Assembly (NCBI RefSeq): GCF_000711875.1
Contig: NZ_JONM01000008.1
Location: 186,001 to 250,000, forward strand
Reading direction: 5' to 3'
Length of the DNA: 64,000 nt
DNA from: Andreprevotia chitinilytica DSM 18519
Lineage (GTDB): Bacteria; Pseudomonadota; Gammaproteobacteria; Burkholderiales; Chitinibacteraceae
In this document: one piece after another, positions 1-7,379 of the stretch
Numbering within the stretch: the first letter of the stretch is position 1
How the letters are laid out: each line of letters opens with the position of its first letter
Notes under the pieces: generated by a model
The model's database searches: none
The model's input: only the letters and a program-made list of their open reading frames with translations
What the model was told of the DNA's origin: nothing
Program-made: the position numbers and the translations under genes

Positions 1-2
1 TG

Positions 3-773
3 ACCCCGGGCAAGGGCGGTTCCGAGCATCTCGGCCTGCCGGTGTTCAACACCATGAAAGACGCCGTGCGCCAAACCCAGGCTGATGCTTCGGTCATCTA
101 CGTGCCGGCAGCGTTTGCCAAGGATTCCATCCTTGAAGCCATCGATTCCGGCGTGAAGCTGATCGTCTGCATCACCGAAGGCGTGCCGACGCTGGACATG
201 CTGTACGTGAAGAAAGCGGTCGACGAAGCCGGCATCCGCCTGATCGGCCCGAACTGCCCGGGCGTGATCACGCCGGGCGAGTGCAAGATCGGCATCATGC
301 CGTGGCACATCCACAACCCGGGCCGCATCGGCATCGTGTCCCGCTCCGGCACGCTGACCTATGAAGCCGTGGCGCAAACTACCGCGCTGGGTCTGGGTCA
401 ATCGACCTGCATCGGTATCGGCGGCGACCCGATCCCGGGCACCAGCCACATTGATGCACTGAAGCTGTTCCAGGACGATCCGGATACCGATGCGATCATC
501 ATGATCGGTGAAATCGGTGGTTCAGCTGAAGAAGAAGCTGCTGAGTTCGCCAAGGCCTACGTGAAGAAGCCGGTGGTTGGCTACATCGCTGGTGTGACTG
601 CCCCGAAGGGCAAGCGCATGGGCCACGCTGGCGCGATCATCTCCGGTGGCAAGGGTACGGCAGAAGAGAAGTTTGCCGCGTTCGAACGTGCTGGCATCGC
701 TTACACGCGTAGCCCGGCCGAGATCGGCAAGACCATGTTCGAATTGCTCAAGAGCAAAGGCATGATCAAGTAA
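3..773 (+). CDS. sucD: Succinyl-CoA synthetase alpha subunit (5' end outside window)
   Basis: Succinate-CoA ligase alpha subunit of the citric acid cycle, which forms succinyl-CoA/succinate with ATP or GTP together with SucB. The reading frame is open from base 3, and the first visible residues [18 protein letters not shown] match the region about 35-40 residues into the family, so the true start lies upstream. The CoA/nucleotide fold is visible, including [19 protein letters not shown] and the SRSGTLTYE motif. The catalytic histidine phosphorylation region is seen in the [18 protein letters not shown] stretch near residues 205-225 of the visible protein. 256 residues are visible against a usual total near 290. 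It is followed by a strong terminator, so it is probably the last gene of a sucCD unit whose sucC lies upstream of the window. Confidence 0.97.
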   Translation, partial: TPGKGGSEHLGLPVFNTMKDAVRQTQADASVIYVPAAFAKDSILEAIDSGVKLIVCITEGVPTLDMLYVKKAVDEAGIRLIGPNCPGVITPGECKIGIMPWHIHNPGRIGIVSRSGTLTYEAVAQTTALGLGQSTCIGIGGDPIPGTSHIDALKLFQDDPDTDAIIMIGEIGGSAEEEAAEFAKAYVKKPVVGYIAGVTAPKGKRMGHAGAIISGGKGTAEEKFAAFERAGIAYTRSPAEIGKTMFELLKSKGMIK

Positions 774-811
774 GTCACGCAGCCCAAACTTCGGGCTTGC
801 TTGAAATGAAC

Positions 812-840
812 AACGCCACCGTCAGGTGGCGTTGTTTTTT
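812..840 (+). terminator. Rho-independent terminator of sucD
   Basis: Nine-base-pair stem AACGCCACC / GGTGGCGTT with a GTCA loop, followed directly by a run of T. It lies 38 bases after the sucD stop codon. Confidence 0.9.
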
Positions 841-886
841 TGCAAGGCGTGGATAATTGCTGCAAATGCGTAAATCAACGCCCATC

Positions 887-916
887 AAAAAGCCCCGCCG
901 ATATCGACGGGGCTTT
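887..916 (-). terminator. Terminator of the small secreted protein genes
   Basis: Near-perfect palindrome AAAGCCCCG-C-CGAT/ATCG-A-CGGGGCTTT, with a T-rich tail on the minus strand. It sits about 50 bases after the stop codon of the last of the three minus-strand cysteine-rich protein genes. The plus-strand side is also T-ended, so it may work in both directions. Confidence 0.75.
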
Positions 917-967
917 CAATTCGGTACTCGGTCCAAGCGGTATGCCGCTTAGGCACCAAGTGCCAAA

Positions 968-1135
968 TTAGTCGTTCGGACAGTTTTGAACAGCGATGAT
1001 GCAAACCGAGTTGGTCGAGCCCTGATCGCATACATGATGACGGATATCGCACCACAGTGTGTCAGCAAAAGCCGGTCCGGCTACCGCAAATGTCAGTCCC
1101 AAACCCATAAGCAGCGAAGCAACGATCTTTTTCAT
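968..1135 (-). CDS. Secreted four-cysteine miniprotein, paralogue 1
   Basis: Small protein of 55 residues, not recognised as a known family. It has a clear Sec signal peptide (MKKIVASLLMGLGLTF then AVAGPAFA, cleavage expected before Asp25). The mature part is about 31 residues with four cysteines in a C-x6-C-x8-C-x6-C pattern. The core WCDIRHHVC carries a His-His pair. An upstream in-frame ATG would extend it by 28 residues. I chose the internal ATG at 1135 because it begins the signal peptide and matches the starts of both paralogues next to it, with an AAGGGAC ribosome-binding-like stretch upstream. Two disulfides in the periplasm or outside the cell, or metal binding by Cys/His, are possible. 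No function can be assigned. Confidence 0.8.
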   Translation of the reverse strand: MKKIVASLLMGLGLTFAVAGPAFADTLWCDIRHHVCDQGSTNSVCIIAVQNCPND

Positions 1136-1173
1136 AATGCGTAGTCCCTTTTTTGAGTGGTTACTGCTAAATG

Positions 1174-1189
1174 TCTGCCAATTGGCAGA
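1174..1189 (-). promoter_or_regulatory. Leader hairpin/palindrome of paralogue 1
   Basis: Perfect palindrome TCTGCC-AATT-GGCAGA, 39 bases before the start codon. The same position in the two paralogues holds a hairpin of different sequence but the same pairing, which suggests a conserved RNA stem or an operator. Confidence 0.6.
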
Positions 1190-1251
1190 TTCTTTTACGC
1201 GCAAAAACTTGTTTTGCACTTTGATTCATTTCAATTGCGTTTAATTGCGAC

Positions 1252-1268
1252 TTGTCGCGCGGCGACAA
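1252..1268 (-). terminator. Hairpin just after paralogue 2
   Basis: Inverted repeat TTGTCGC-GCG-GCGACAA beginning immediately after the stop codon of paralogue 2. It lacks a T run, so it is a weak terminator or an RNA-stabilising stem between two tandem genes. Confidence 0.4.
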
Positions 1269-1269
1269 A

Positions 1270-1440
1270 TCAGCCGTTTACGCAGTATTCGTTTGCAAGG
1301 ACGCAAACGTTATTGGTCGAGCCTTGATCGCAGACGTGATGCTTGATCTCACACCAAAGCCCACCGTCGGCTGATGCCGGCGCAGCTACAGCAAAAGTCA
1401 GACCCAAACCCATCAGCAGTGAAGCAACAATCTTTTTCAT
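1270..1440 (-). CDS. Secreted four-cysteine miniprotein, paralogue 2
   Basis: A 56-residue protein found by comparison with its neighbours and easily missed because of its size. The translation begins MKKIVASLLMGLGLTFAVAA and has a signal peptide ending APASA before Asp25. The mature part contains LWCEIKHHVCDQGSTNNVC and ends EYCVNG. The cysteine spacing C-x6-C-x8-C-x6-C and the HHVC core are the same as in paralogues 1 and 3. Ribosome binding is probably from AAGGAA about ten bases upstream of the ATG at 1440. The hairpin leader is also conserved. Family and function are unknown. Confidence 0.78.
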   Translation of the reverse strand: MKKIVASLLMGLGLTFAVAAPASADGGLWCEIKHHVCDQGSTNNVCVLANEYCVNG

Positions 1441-1476
1441 ATTGCGTATTCCTTACTTGAGCGATTGACAGGGGAG

Positions 1477-1494
1477 ATCTACCTATTGGCAGAT
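1477..1494 (-). promoter_or_regulatory. Leader hairpin of paralogue 2
   Basis: On the transcribed strand ATCTGCC-AATA-GGTAGAT, 37 bases before the start codon. As RNA it forms seven pairs with one G-U wobble, at the same place as the hairpins of paralogues 1 and 3. Confidence 0.55.
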
Positions 1495-1511
1495 CCAGAA
1501 CTTATGCTGCG

Positions 1512-1596
1512 CAGCCAATCAGCCAATCAGCCAATCAGCCAATCAGCCAATCAGCCAATCAGCCAATCAGCCAATCAGCCAATCAGCCAATCAGCC
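1512..1596. repeat. Tandem repeat (CAGCCAAT) x 10.6
   Basis: Ten perfect copies of the 8-base unit CAGCCAAT from 1512 to 1591 plus a partial CAGCC. The array overlaps the stop codon of paralogue 3 (1591-1593) and fills the gap up to the leader of paralogue 2. The unit looks like an expansion of the GGCTGATT sequence found at the gene end, since paralogue 2 also ends GGCTGATTTG. Eight is not a multiple of three, so slippage changes spacing but not the protein. Confidence 0.97.
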
Positions 1597-1758
1597 GTTC
1601 GGGCAGTTTTGATATGCCTGCTCGCACGAAATATAGGACGGATCTTTCTCGCAGACATGATGTTTGATATCGCACCAAGGATTAGTGTCAGCGAAAACCG
1701 GAGCCGACACGCCAAGCGTAATTCCCAGACCAATTAAAAGTGCAACGATTGTTTTCAT
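1591..1758 (-). CDS. Secreted four-cysteine miniprotein, paralogue 3
   Basis: A 55-residue protein with a Sec signal peptide (MKTIVALLIGLGITLGVSAP then VFA, cleavage before Asp25). The mature sequence contains NPWCDIKHHVCEKDPSYISC and ends QNCPNG, with the same C-x6-C-x8-C-x6-C spacing as its two paralogues. It is first in transcription order on the minus strand. The start at 1758 is preferred over an upstream in-frame ATG because it begins the signal peptide and aligns with the paralogues. Its C-terminal half diverges more than that of the other two. Function unknown. Confidence 0.78.
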   Translation of the reverse strand: MKTIVALLIGLGITLGVSAPVFADTNPWCDIKHHVCEKDPSYISCEQAYQNCPNG

Positions 1759-1795
1759 ATTGCGTAGACCTTTTCTTGAATTGTGACCGCTAAAT

Positions 1796-1813
1796 ATCCG
1801 CAGGGGTGCGGAT
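1796..1813 (-). promoter_or_regulatory. Leader hairpin of paralogue 3
   Basis: Perfect inverted repeat ATCCGCA-CCCC-TGCGGAT, 38 bases before the start codon. Relative to paralogue 1, paired positions have changed on both sides (compensatory changes), which supports a real stem. Confidence 0.55.
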
Positions 1814-1836
1814 TCTTTTGGTGCGCTAAAACGCAT

Positions 1837-2146
1837 TCTCTTTGAGCCATCAAAAGGGGAAGGTTATCCACCCGCAAGACTGCACTCGATGGAACTAGGG
1901 AATACACTTACGTTGAGGTGCGAATGAATTGAAGCATGCACACTTATTTCTTGCAAATAAAATTTCTACTTGCTGAATTTATTCTTAATTTCGACAAATG
2001 GTTTGAAGGAATTTTGGCGAAAATGCTAGGAGTTTCGAGTAAGAATGTTGCATCAAGACAAATACATCTGTGTTGTTTATTCAACAGTTCGATTCGATGC
2101 TCGGCACATCCGTAGCAGGCGGCGACGGTTTGTTAGCGTCGCCAAA
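1837..2146. other. Intergenic, no gene seen
   Basis: About 310 bases, noticeably AT-richer than the surroundings. It must hold the promoter for the miniprotein genes on the minus strand, but I could not place convincing -35/-10 boxes. No RNA gene or terminator was recognised. Confidence 0.5.
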
Positions 2147-2638
2147 TCAACCGTGGAGGTGGGGATGCAAGACGGACCAAGCCTGCAATTTGGCAGCAAA
2201 TGCCGTAGTCAATGCCGGGCTGGTGGAGGGAAGGGCGTAGTACGGTAGATGCGGGGGCAGTTGCTTATGCCCAAGCTTGTAGGCAGTTTGGCCGTTGAAA
2301 GCGATAGCCTGGAGCCTGGGTAACGTTGTGATTAGTTCAAACAGCGGATTGGTCGACACATCACGCAGATCGGCATCCAGGCTGCCGCGTCGCTTGGCTT
2401 GCCCGACGACATCCCAAAGTCCTACCCCGGCATCAAGCAAGGCCTGCAATCGTTCCATGTAGGGCAGGGCAGCAAGCGGCTGCTGCGTGAGTGCCGCCAT
2501 GATGGGCCAGAAGGCGTTGCGCGGGTGGGCGTAGTAGGCCTGCTGCGCTAACGAGGCGGCACCGGGCAGGCTGCCCAGCACCAGCACGCGAACATCCGGA
2601 TTCACGACGGGGGGCAGGCAGTTGAGCGCGGTTTGCAT
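2147..2638 (-). CDS. DNA-deoxyinosine (hypoxanthine) glycosylase
   Basis: Single-domain member of the uracil-DNA glycosylase superfamily, hypoxanthine-DNA glycosylase branch. It removes deaminated adenine (hypoxanthine) from DNA in base-excision repair. The 163-residue length is usual for the family. Motif 1 is VLVLGSLPGAASLAQQAYYA near residues 18-37, followed by HPRNAFWPIM. The C-terminal loop motif LPSTSPA lies near residues 136-142. The gene stands alone between the miniproteins and a chemoreceptor on the same strand. The exact base preference (hypoxanthine versus other lesions) is inferred from the family. Confidence 0.88.
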   Translation of the reverse strand: MQTALNCLPPVVNPDVRVLVLGSLPGAASLAQQAYYAHPRNAFWPIMAALTQQPLAALPYMERLQALLDAGVGLWDVVGQAKRRGSLDADLRDVSTNPLFELITTLPRLQAIAFNGQTAYKLGHKQLPPHLPYYALPSTSPALTTAFAAKLQAWSVLHPHLHG

Positions 2639-2691
2639 GAGGTCGGTTCAGTCAGGGAAATTGGTCAATGAAAATTGGTTGAGGAAAAGAA

Positions 2692-2716
2692 AACGCCACC
2701 GGATAGCGGTGGCGTT
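2692..2716 (-). terminator. Terminator of the chemoreceptor gene
   Basis: Nine-pair stem AACGCCACC / GGTGGCGTT with a 7-base loop, followed on the minus strand by TTTTCTTTTCC. It starts about 20 bases after the stop codon. Confidence 0.85.
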
Positions 2717-2734
2717 GTCGGCGCGAAGCAGCAA

Positions 2735-4537
2735 TCAGCCATTCTGTTGCATGAATACACTGGCGTCGAAACCCAGCCGCAAGCCGCCCCAGTGACGACC
2801 TTCCACCACAATGGGCACATCCAGTTCGGTCACGATCTCGCCGGTATCCCGGACATAGGTCTGCAGCAGGAAACGCTGTGTGTTGCGCGCGGCGCGCAAG
2901 CCGGTCGGGTCGTTGAAGATGCGTTTATCCCGGCTGTTGACGAGATCCACTGCCTTGTCACCGGTTTGCGGTTTTGAGTACCAGCTGTTGTGGGTAGGGC
3001 CATAACCGTTGCTGTCTACCGCGAGCGAGAACTTGCCACCCGGCGTTTCTTTGACCAGCTGGTCATACAAGGGCTGTATTTCTTTCTCGAACAGCTGGTC
3101 GTAGCTGGTCTTGAACTTGGGCGGATTGCTGCCGGCCACGGCTTGATAGCTTTGGTCGAAGATGTTCACCCCGCGTTGGCGGAAGGATTCGATTTTGGCG
3201 ACGACCTGGTCACGGAAACGGCCGCTGCGCTGAATCGCGGCATCGAGCTCACCCTGGCCTACGACGAAACGCCCGATCATCTCCTGTACTTTCTCGGCGG
3301 CGCGGGACAAGTCTTGCGACGATTGCGCCGAGCGCGTCATCCGCTCGTTAACGGCCAGAGAGAGTTGATGGATTTCCGAGACGTTCGAATTGACGAGGTT
3401 GTTGGCGATGCTGAATTCTTCCAGCGTGCCAGCGATACCTTGCAGCGCATCGCTGGTCGATTCGAAATCGCCCATCATCTTGGCAAACTGACCGGAGGCG
3501 CGCTCGACCACTTCATGCGTGAGTTTGGCATCGTGGTTGATCAGCTCGGTTTCCGAGAGCGTTTCCGCCACTTGCGAGAGCATGCTGTCGATATTTTGCG
3601 AAATATCATCGGTGGCAACGCCGACCTTTTCGGCCAGCTTGCGTACTTCGTCGGCCACCACCGCGAAACCACGGCCTTGTTCGCCGGCACGAGCGGCTTC
3701 AATGGCCGCATTCAGTGCCAACAGGTTGGTTTGACCGGAGATTTCCTTGATCAGATCGACGATGGTTTTGATGCTCGACGAACTGTTGTTCAAGCCGTCG
3801 ACGGTGGCGCTGAAGTTTTCGATCTTGGTGGTGATGGCGTTGATGCGCGAGGTAACGTCTTGCAACTCGGCATAGGATTCGCGCGCCAGAATCAGATTGT
3901 TGCCGGTGGTGTCTGAAATGGCCTGCGTGCGATGTGTCACTTCGTTGATGCCGCTGGTGGTTTCATTGCTGGCATCGACGACCTTCTGCGCCAGCTGGTC
4001 TTGCTGCAAGGTTGAGGTCGCGGAATCCTTGATGTTCTTCATCGACTTGGCGGCTTCAAGCGCGATGCCGACGGTCATGGTCTGGACGCTGGAAATGATC
4101 TCGCGCTGCTTGGCGAGGAAGGCGTTGCAAGCGAGCCCAAGCTGAGCCACTTCATCGCTGGTGGTGACGGGCACGTCGGCGGAAAGATCGCCTTCGCCAT
4201 TGGCGACCTGGCGCAATGCGCCGGTAATCCGCCGGACTGGCCGTGTGATCCAGTAATTGAAATAAATCATCTGAATCGTGACCAACGCCACGCTCAGTAC
4301 CAGTGCAGCCCAGCTCAAGGTTCGTACGCCAGACAGCGTATCCGTCAGCTTGGCTGCTGCCACGGCATCCAGCTTGAGCGCAGCAGCTGCAGCGGCGAGA
4401 CTGTCAGCAGCCCAATAGCAGGCGATCAGGATGGCGAGCGGGAACAGCGCAAACAGATAGAGAAAAGCGAATTTGCGCCCAAGGCTGGGTAGCAGGCTGC
4501 GTTCCAGGCTGGTGTGGAATTCTTCGAACCAGTTCAT
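2735..4537 (-). CDS. Methyl-accepting chemotaxis protein with C-terminal cytoplasmic sensor
   Basis: Inner-membrane chemoreceptor of 600 residues that signals to CheA/CheW. Two membrane segments lie near residues 23-44 and 73-97 with only about 28 residues between them, so there is no room for a periplasmic ligand domain. A HAMP domain follows (about 98-150). The cytoplasmic coiled coil has the conserved tip containing [20 protein letters not shown] near residues 265-290. After the signalling bundle there is an extra soluble domain of about 140 residues with [12 protein letters not shown] and [12 protein letters not shown] motifs, resembling a PAS/Cache-type sensor. The sensing end is therefore probably cytoplasmic. 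Start chosen at an ATG with AAGGAA nine bases upstream. The ligand is unknown. Confidence 0.93.
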   Translation of the reverse strand: MNWFEEFHTSLERSLLPSLGRKFAFLYLFALFPLAILIACYWAADSLAAAAAALKLDAVAAAKLTDTLSGVRTLSWAALVLSVALVTIQMIYFNYWITRPVRRITGALRQVANGEGDLSADVPVTTSDEVAQLGLACNAFLAKQREIISSVQTMTVGIALEAAKSMKNIKDSATSTLQQDQLAQKVVDASNETTSGINEVTHRTQAISDTTGNNLILARESYAELQDVTSRINAITTKIENFSATVDGLNNSSSSIKTIVDLIKEISGQTNLLALNAAIEAARAGEQGRGFAVVADEVRKLAEKVGVATDDISQNIDSMLSQVAETLSETELINHDAKLTHEVVERASGQFAKMMGDFESTSDALQGIAGTLEEFSIANNLVNSNVSEIHQLSLAVNERMTRSAQSSQDLSRAAEKVQEMIGRFVVGQGELDAAIQRSGRFRDQVVAKIESFRQRGVNIFDQSYQAVAGSNPPKFKTSYDQLFEKEIQPLYDQLVKETPGGKFSLAVDSNGYGPTHNSWYSKPQTGDKAVDLVNSRDKRIFNDPTGLRAARNTQRFLLQTYVRDTGEIVTELDVPIVVEGRHWGGLRLGFDASVFMQQNG

Positions 4538-4627
4538 GCCAATTCCTTGGGCCGGGCGAATTTTTATGTAAGGTTAGTTGCTATATCGGCAATTTGCATC
4601 AAACCGGTGCGGGTCGCCAGACCAGAA

Positions 4628-5044
4628 TCAATCGCCGGCGAATGCAGCTTGCAGTTGATCCAGGCTCAAGTGCCAGCGATTCAGCATGTGCCCGAATACG
4701 GCGAGTTCGGCCGGGCTGAAGTCATCGTCGGCTTTGGAGAGGTCAAGTGCCAGTGCGGCCAGCAACAAACGCTTTTTCGGGTCATCCACGGTATCGAGCA
4801 AGGCATCGATGCGTTCGCGGTCGATCAGCTTGATCTGGCCTTCATCGTCGGCTTCGTCGGATACGTCATTACAGTAGTCCTGCAGGACGGTGATGAAGCC
4901 CTTGCGGCTGATGTCGAGTGCTTCGTAGACCCGCAGATGTTCCAGTTCGTCGATTTCTTCCGGATCGAAGTTACCGTCACACATCATTTGCATGACCAGA
5001 ATGCGGGCCATCGCTTCCGGGCTGTTATTGGCATATTTTTTCAT
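4628..5044 (-). CDS. TerB-like acidic protein
   Basis: A 138-residue, strongly acidic, all-helical protein. The pattern LVMQMMCDGNFDPEEIDEL near residues 16-34, a second similar helix pair (LAALALDLSKADDDFSPAEL) and length fit the TerB/DjlA N-terminal fold, which often binds metal ions through acidic loops. Precise function is unknown. Its ATG overlaps the stop codon of the thioesterase gene (ATGA at 5041-5044), so the two are translated together. Identification as TerB-like is by pattern only. Confidence 0.65.
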   Translation of the reverse strand: MKKYANNSPEAMARILVMQMMCDGNFDPEEIDELEHLRVYEALDISRKGFITVLQDYCNDVSDEADDEGQIKLIDRERIDALLDTVDDPKKRLLLAALALDLSKADDDFSPAELAVFGHMLNRWHLSLDQLQAAFAGD

Positions 5045-5478
5045 GGGAATTTCCTTGCAGCTTGTAGTGACTCAACGAAACCGGCAGGTATGACAACCGA
5101 CTTCCGAGCAGTGTAATCAAAAAATACGATACGGGTTCTGGCATCCGCCACAGGGCGCGTTCCGGCGCTCACACGGTAATACAGATCAAAGCCGGTGCGT
5201 CCCATTTCATCCGCTGCGACCTCGATCGTCAATTGCTCTGCGGCAAATGCTTCGCTTCGGTAGGTGACGGCTACGTCCGCCAGGATAATGCCGGGCCGGG
5301 TCGATGTGCCGAGCTCGTCAAAGCCGAAACGCGCCAGAAAACCGACACGCGCTTCGTTGAGGAGTGCGAGCAAGGACTGATTGGCCAGATGACCACCGTA
5401 ATTCAGATCGGTGATGCGCACCGTAAGCGTGGTCGAGTAATCGACGTATTCGGGAAGGGCGAGTTTGAGGCGGGGCAT
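5041..5478 (-). CDS. Acyl-CoA thioesterase, 4-HBT hotdog fold
   Basis: A 145-residue single hotdog-fold protein of the 4-hydroxybenzoyl-CoA thioesterase class, hydrolysing acyl-CoA thioesters. The family start pattern VRITDLNYGGHLANQSLLAL contains the D-x-N-x-x-G-H active-site region near residues 22-41. A TTG codon 19 residues upstream is possible but the ATG at 5478 fits the family length. It overlaps the downstream TerB-like gene by four bases. The physiological substrate cannot be told from sequence. Confidence 0.82.
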   Translation of the reverse strand: MPRLKLALPEYVDYSTTLTVRITDLNYGGHLANQSLLALLNEARVGFLARFGFDELGTSTRPGIILADVAVTYRSEAFAAEQLTIEVAADEMGRTGFDLYYRVSAGTRPVADARTRIVFFDYTARKSVVIPAGFVESLQAARKFP

Positions 5479-5584
5479 TACAAATGAGTTTGCGCCAAAT
5501 CGAGCAAGTGTAAGGGCTACCCCCTGCGCCCGCAACCGGCGGCTCTGCTAGACTTGTAATAACGATCAAGCCAAGGAGGCCATC

Positions 5585-6055
5585 ATGTATCAGAAAATTC
5601 TGGTGCCTGTGGATGATAGCGATACCTGCGCCGCAGCACTCAAGGAAGCCAGCCGTTTTGCCAAGGATCAACGTGCCAGTGTCAGGCTCGTACACGTGAT
5701 CGATCTGGCCCAGTTTGCCTGGAGCGCCAACGAGTTCCTCGACGTACCCCAGCTGCAAGAGGCGCTACGCCGAGCAGGGCAGCGGACGCTGGATACCCAG
5801 CGCGACCGTTTGAAAGAAGAGGGCGTGGAAGCCGAAACGGAACTGCTGGAAGCATGGGGTGGCAACCTGGCCAAGACCATCGTTGAGGATGCGGCGAAGT
5901 GGGGCGCGGAGCTGATTGTGATGGGCACGCATGGCTACGGTGGGTTGACACACTTGCTGCTTGGTAGCGTCGCAGAAGGGGTGATGCATCAGACCCCCAT
6001 TCCGGTGCTGCTGATTCGCGCAAAGGCGAACGACAAAAAGTCGAATGACAAATAG
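5585..6055 (+). CDS. Universal stress protein, UspA family
   Basis: A 156-residue single-domain universal stress protein. It begins MYQKILVPVDDSDTCAAAL, as usual for the family, and carries the ATP-binding glycine motif GTHGYGGLTHLLLGSVAEGV near residues 117-136 (G-x2-G-x9-G-S/T), so nucleotide binding is likely. It has a strong ribosome site AAGGAGG seven bases before the ATG. The C-terminus is a Lys/Asn/Asp-rich tail. It overlaps the following radical SAM gene by 11 bases in another frame, suggesting co-translation. Stress induction is family knowledge. Confidence 0.92.
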   Translation: MYQKILVPVDDSDTCAAALKEASRFAKDQRASVRLVHVIDLAQFAWSANEFLDVPQLQEALRRAGQRTLDTQRDRLKEEGVEAETELLEAWGGNLAKTIVEDAAKWGAELIVMGTHGYGGLTHLLLGSVAEGVMHQTPIPVLLIRAKANDKKSNDK

Positions 6056-6914
6056 CAAGCTGTCGTCCATCGCGCTGCGTACCGACAATCACGACCGTGA
6101 CAGCGCGGGTTTTACTTATGTGTATCCCGTGGTGTCCCGGCGTGCTGGCGGTGTATCGATCGGCATCAATCTGAACCCCAACAATGCGTGCAACTGGCGC
6201 TGCCTGTATTGCCAGGTGCCCGATCTCAAACGCGGCGGGCCGCCGCCCATTGACCTTGTCCAGCTCGAATCCGAACTCGTGACCATGCTCGATGACATCG
6301 TCCATGGCGATTTCATGCTGCAGCGGGTGCCGGAAGGTGTGCGGCGCTTGAACGACGTGGCGTTTTCCGGCAATGGCGAGCCGACGATGAGCGCTGAGTT
6401 TCCCAAAGCGGTGGCGCTGGTCGGTGAAGTACTGACCCGCTTTGGTCTGCTTGGCGCGGTCAAGCTGGTGTTGATCAGCAATGGTAGTCAGTTCTACAAG
6501 GCGCAGGTTCAGCAGGCCGTTGCAGGTATGCGTGCGTTGGGTGGGGAGGTCTGGTTCAAGATTGATCGCGCGCCGCAGGATGGCTTCAGCGTCACCAATC
6601 AAGTGCAGCTGAATCGGGCGGCGGTGACGCGCCATCTCGCGGCGGCCTGCGCAGCCTGCCCGACTTGGGTGCAGACCTGCATGTTCGGTTTGGATGGCGC
6701 ATTGCCGAGCGAAGCCGAAATCACCGCATATCTCGACTATTTGGCTTGCTTGCCTGCACAGGGCATTCGTATTGAGGGTGTCTTGCTATATGGATTGGCT
6801 CGGCCATCCATGCAGACAGAAGCGCCGCGTTTGACCGCCGCGCCAGCGGCGTGGATGGAAGCGCTGGCGGCGCAGATCAGGGCGTTAGGGCTGACCGTCA
6901 AACTGAGCGTTTGA
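6045..6914 (+). CDS. Radical SAM protein
   Basis: A 289-residue radical S-adenosylmethionine enzyme. The iron-sulfur cluster motif CNWRCLYCQ (C-x3-C-x2-C) is near residues 49-57, and the SAM-binding glycine stretch is FSGNGEPTMS near 108-117. The sequence resembles the COG0731-like radical SAM proteins of betaproteobacteria whose substrate is not established. Additional cysteines (ACAACPTWVQTC) in the C-terminal half might bind a second cluster, but this is inference. The start overlaps the universal stress protein gene. No ribosome site is obvious, consistent with coupling. Confidence 0.85.
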   Translation: MTNSKLSSIALRTDNHDRDSAGFTYVYPVVSRRAGGVSIGINLNPNNACNWRCLYCQVPDLKRGGPPPIDLVQLESELVTMLDDIVHGDFMLQRVPEGVRRLNDVAFSGNGEPTMSAEFPKAVALVGEVLTRFGLLGAVKLVLISNGSQFYKAQVQQAVAGMRALGGEVWFKIDRAPQDGFSVTNQVQLNRAAVTRHLAAACAACPTWVQTCMFGLDGALPSEAEITAYLDYLACLPAQGIRIEGVLLYGLARPSMQTEAPRLTAAPAAWMEALAAQIRALGLTVKLSV

Positions 6915-6939
6915 CGGTACTGGGTTGGACGCTAGCGGT

Positions 6940-7257
6940 TTAGCGGCGGGCAGTTGCGCGTTCGAGGCTGGCAGGCGCTTTTTCCTGCGTGCTGGCTTCG
7001 AGCAATAACTTGTAGAGTTCTGGCCGGTGCGACTTCAGGTATTGCAGCACCTTGGCATCGTCGCGTTCCAGTTGGGCGAGGTCGATTCGTTCGATGTGCA
7101 CCACGCGTAGCAGTTCGCGCACCGGTTTCGGCATTGCCCGGCCGCTTTCGTAGCGCGAGCCACCGCTTTGAGTCACGCCGATCTTGCCCCAGAATTCTTG
7201 CTGGTTCATGCCCAGATGCTGGCGGATGTCGCGCGGATTGACGATTTTGGCAGACAT
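6940..7257 (-). CDS. Small helix-turn-helix regulator
   Basis: A 105-residue protein with an XRE-like helix-turn-helix in the first half (RDIRQHLGMNQQEFWGKIGV then TQSGGSRYESGRAMPKPV). The C-terminal half is helical and charged. AGGAGA lies seven bases before the ATG. It is divergent from the DUF455 gene with a 120-base gap that could hold its operator. Targets unknown. Confidence 0.8.
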   Translation of the reverse strand: MSAKIVNPRDIRQHLGMNQQEFWGKIGVTQSGGSRYESGRAMPKPVRELLRVVHIERIDLAQLERDDAKVLQYLKSHRPELYKLLLEASTQEKAPASLERATARR

Positions 7258-7379
7258 GGTGTTCTCCTGTCGGATAGCTGCCCCGCGAAGGGCCGAATGT
7301 TGCTGTCATCTTAAAATTCGCGACGATGACGTGCCCGTAACTATTCGACCGACATTTTGTGAATTAATCACCATGATTT

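Noticed and set aside
1512-1596. CRISPR-like array
   Set aside because: Units are 8 bases with no spacers; it is a simple tandem repeat.
1465-1737. Plus-strand frame encoding a Ser/Gln/Pro/Asn repeat protein
   Set aside because: It is only the translation of the 8-bp tandem repeat and of the antisense of paralogue 3; no ribosome site and no similarity.
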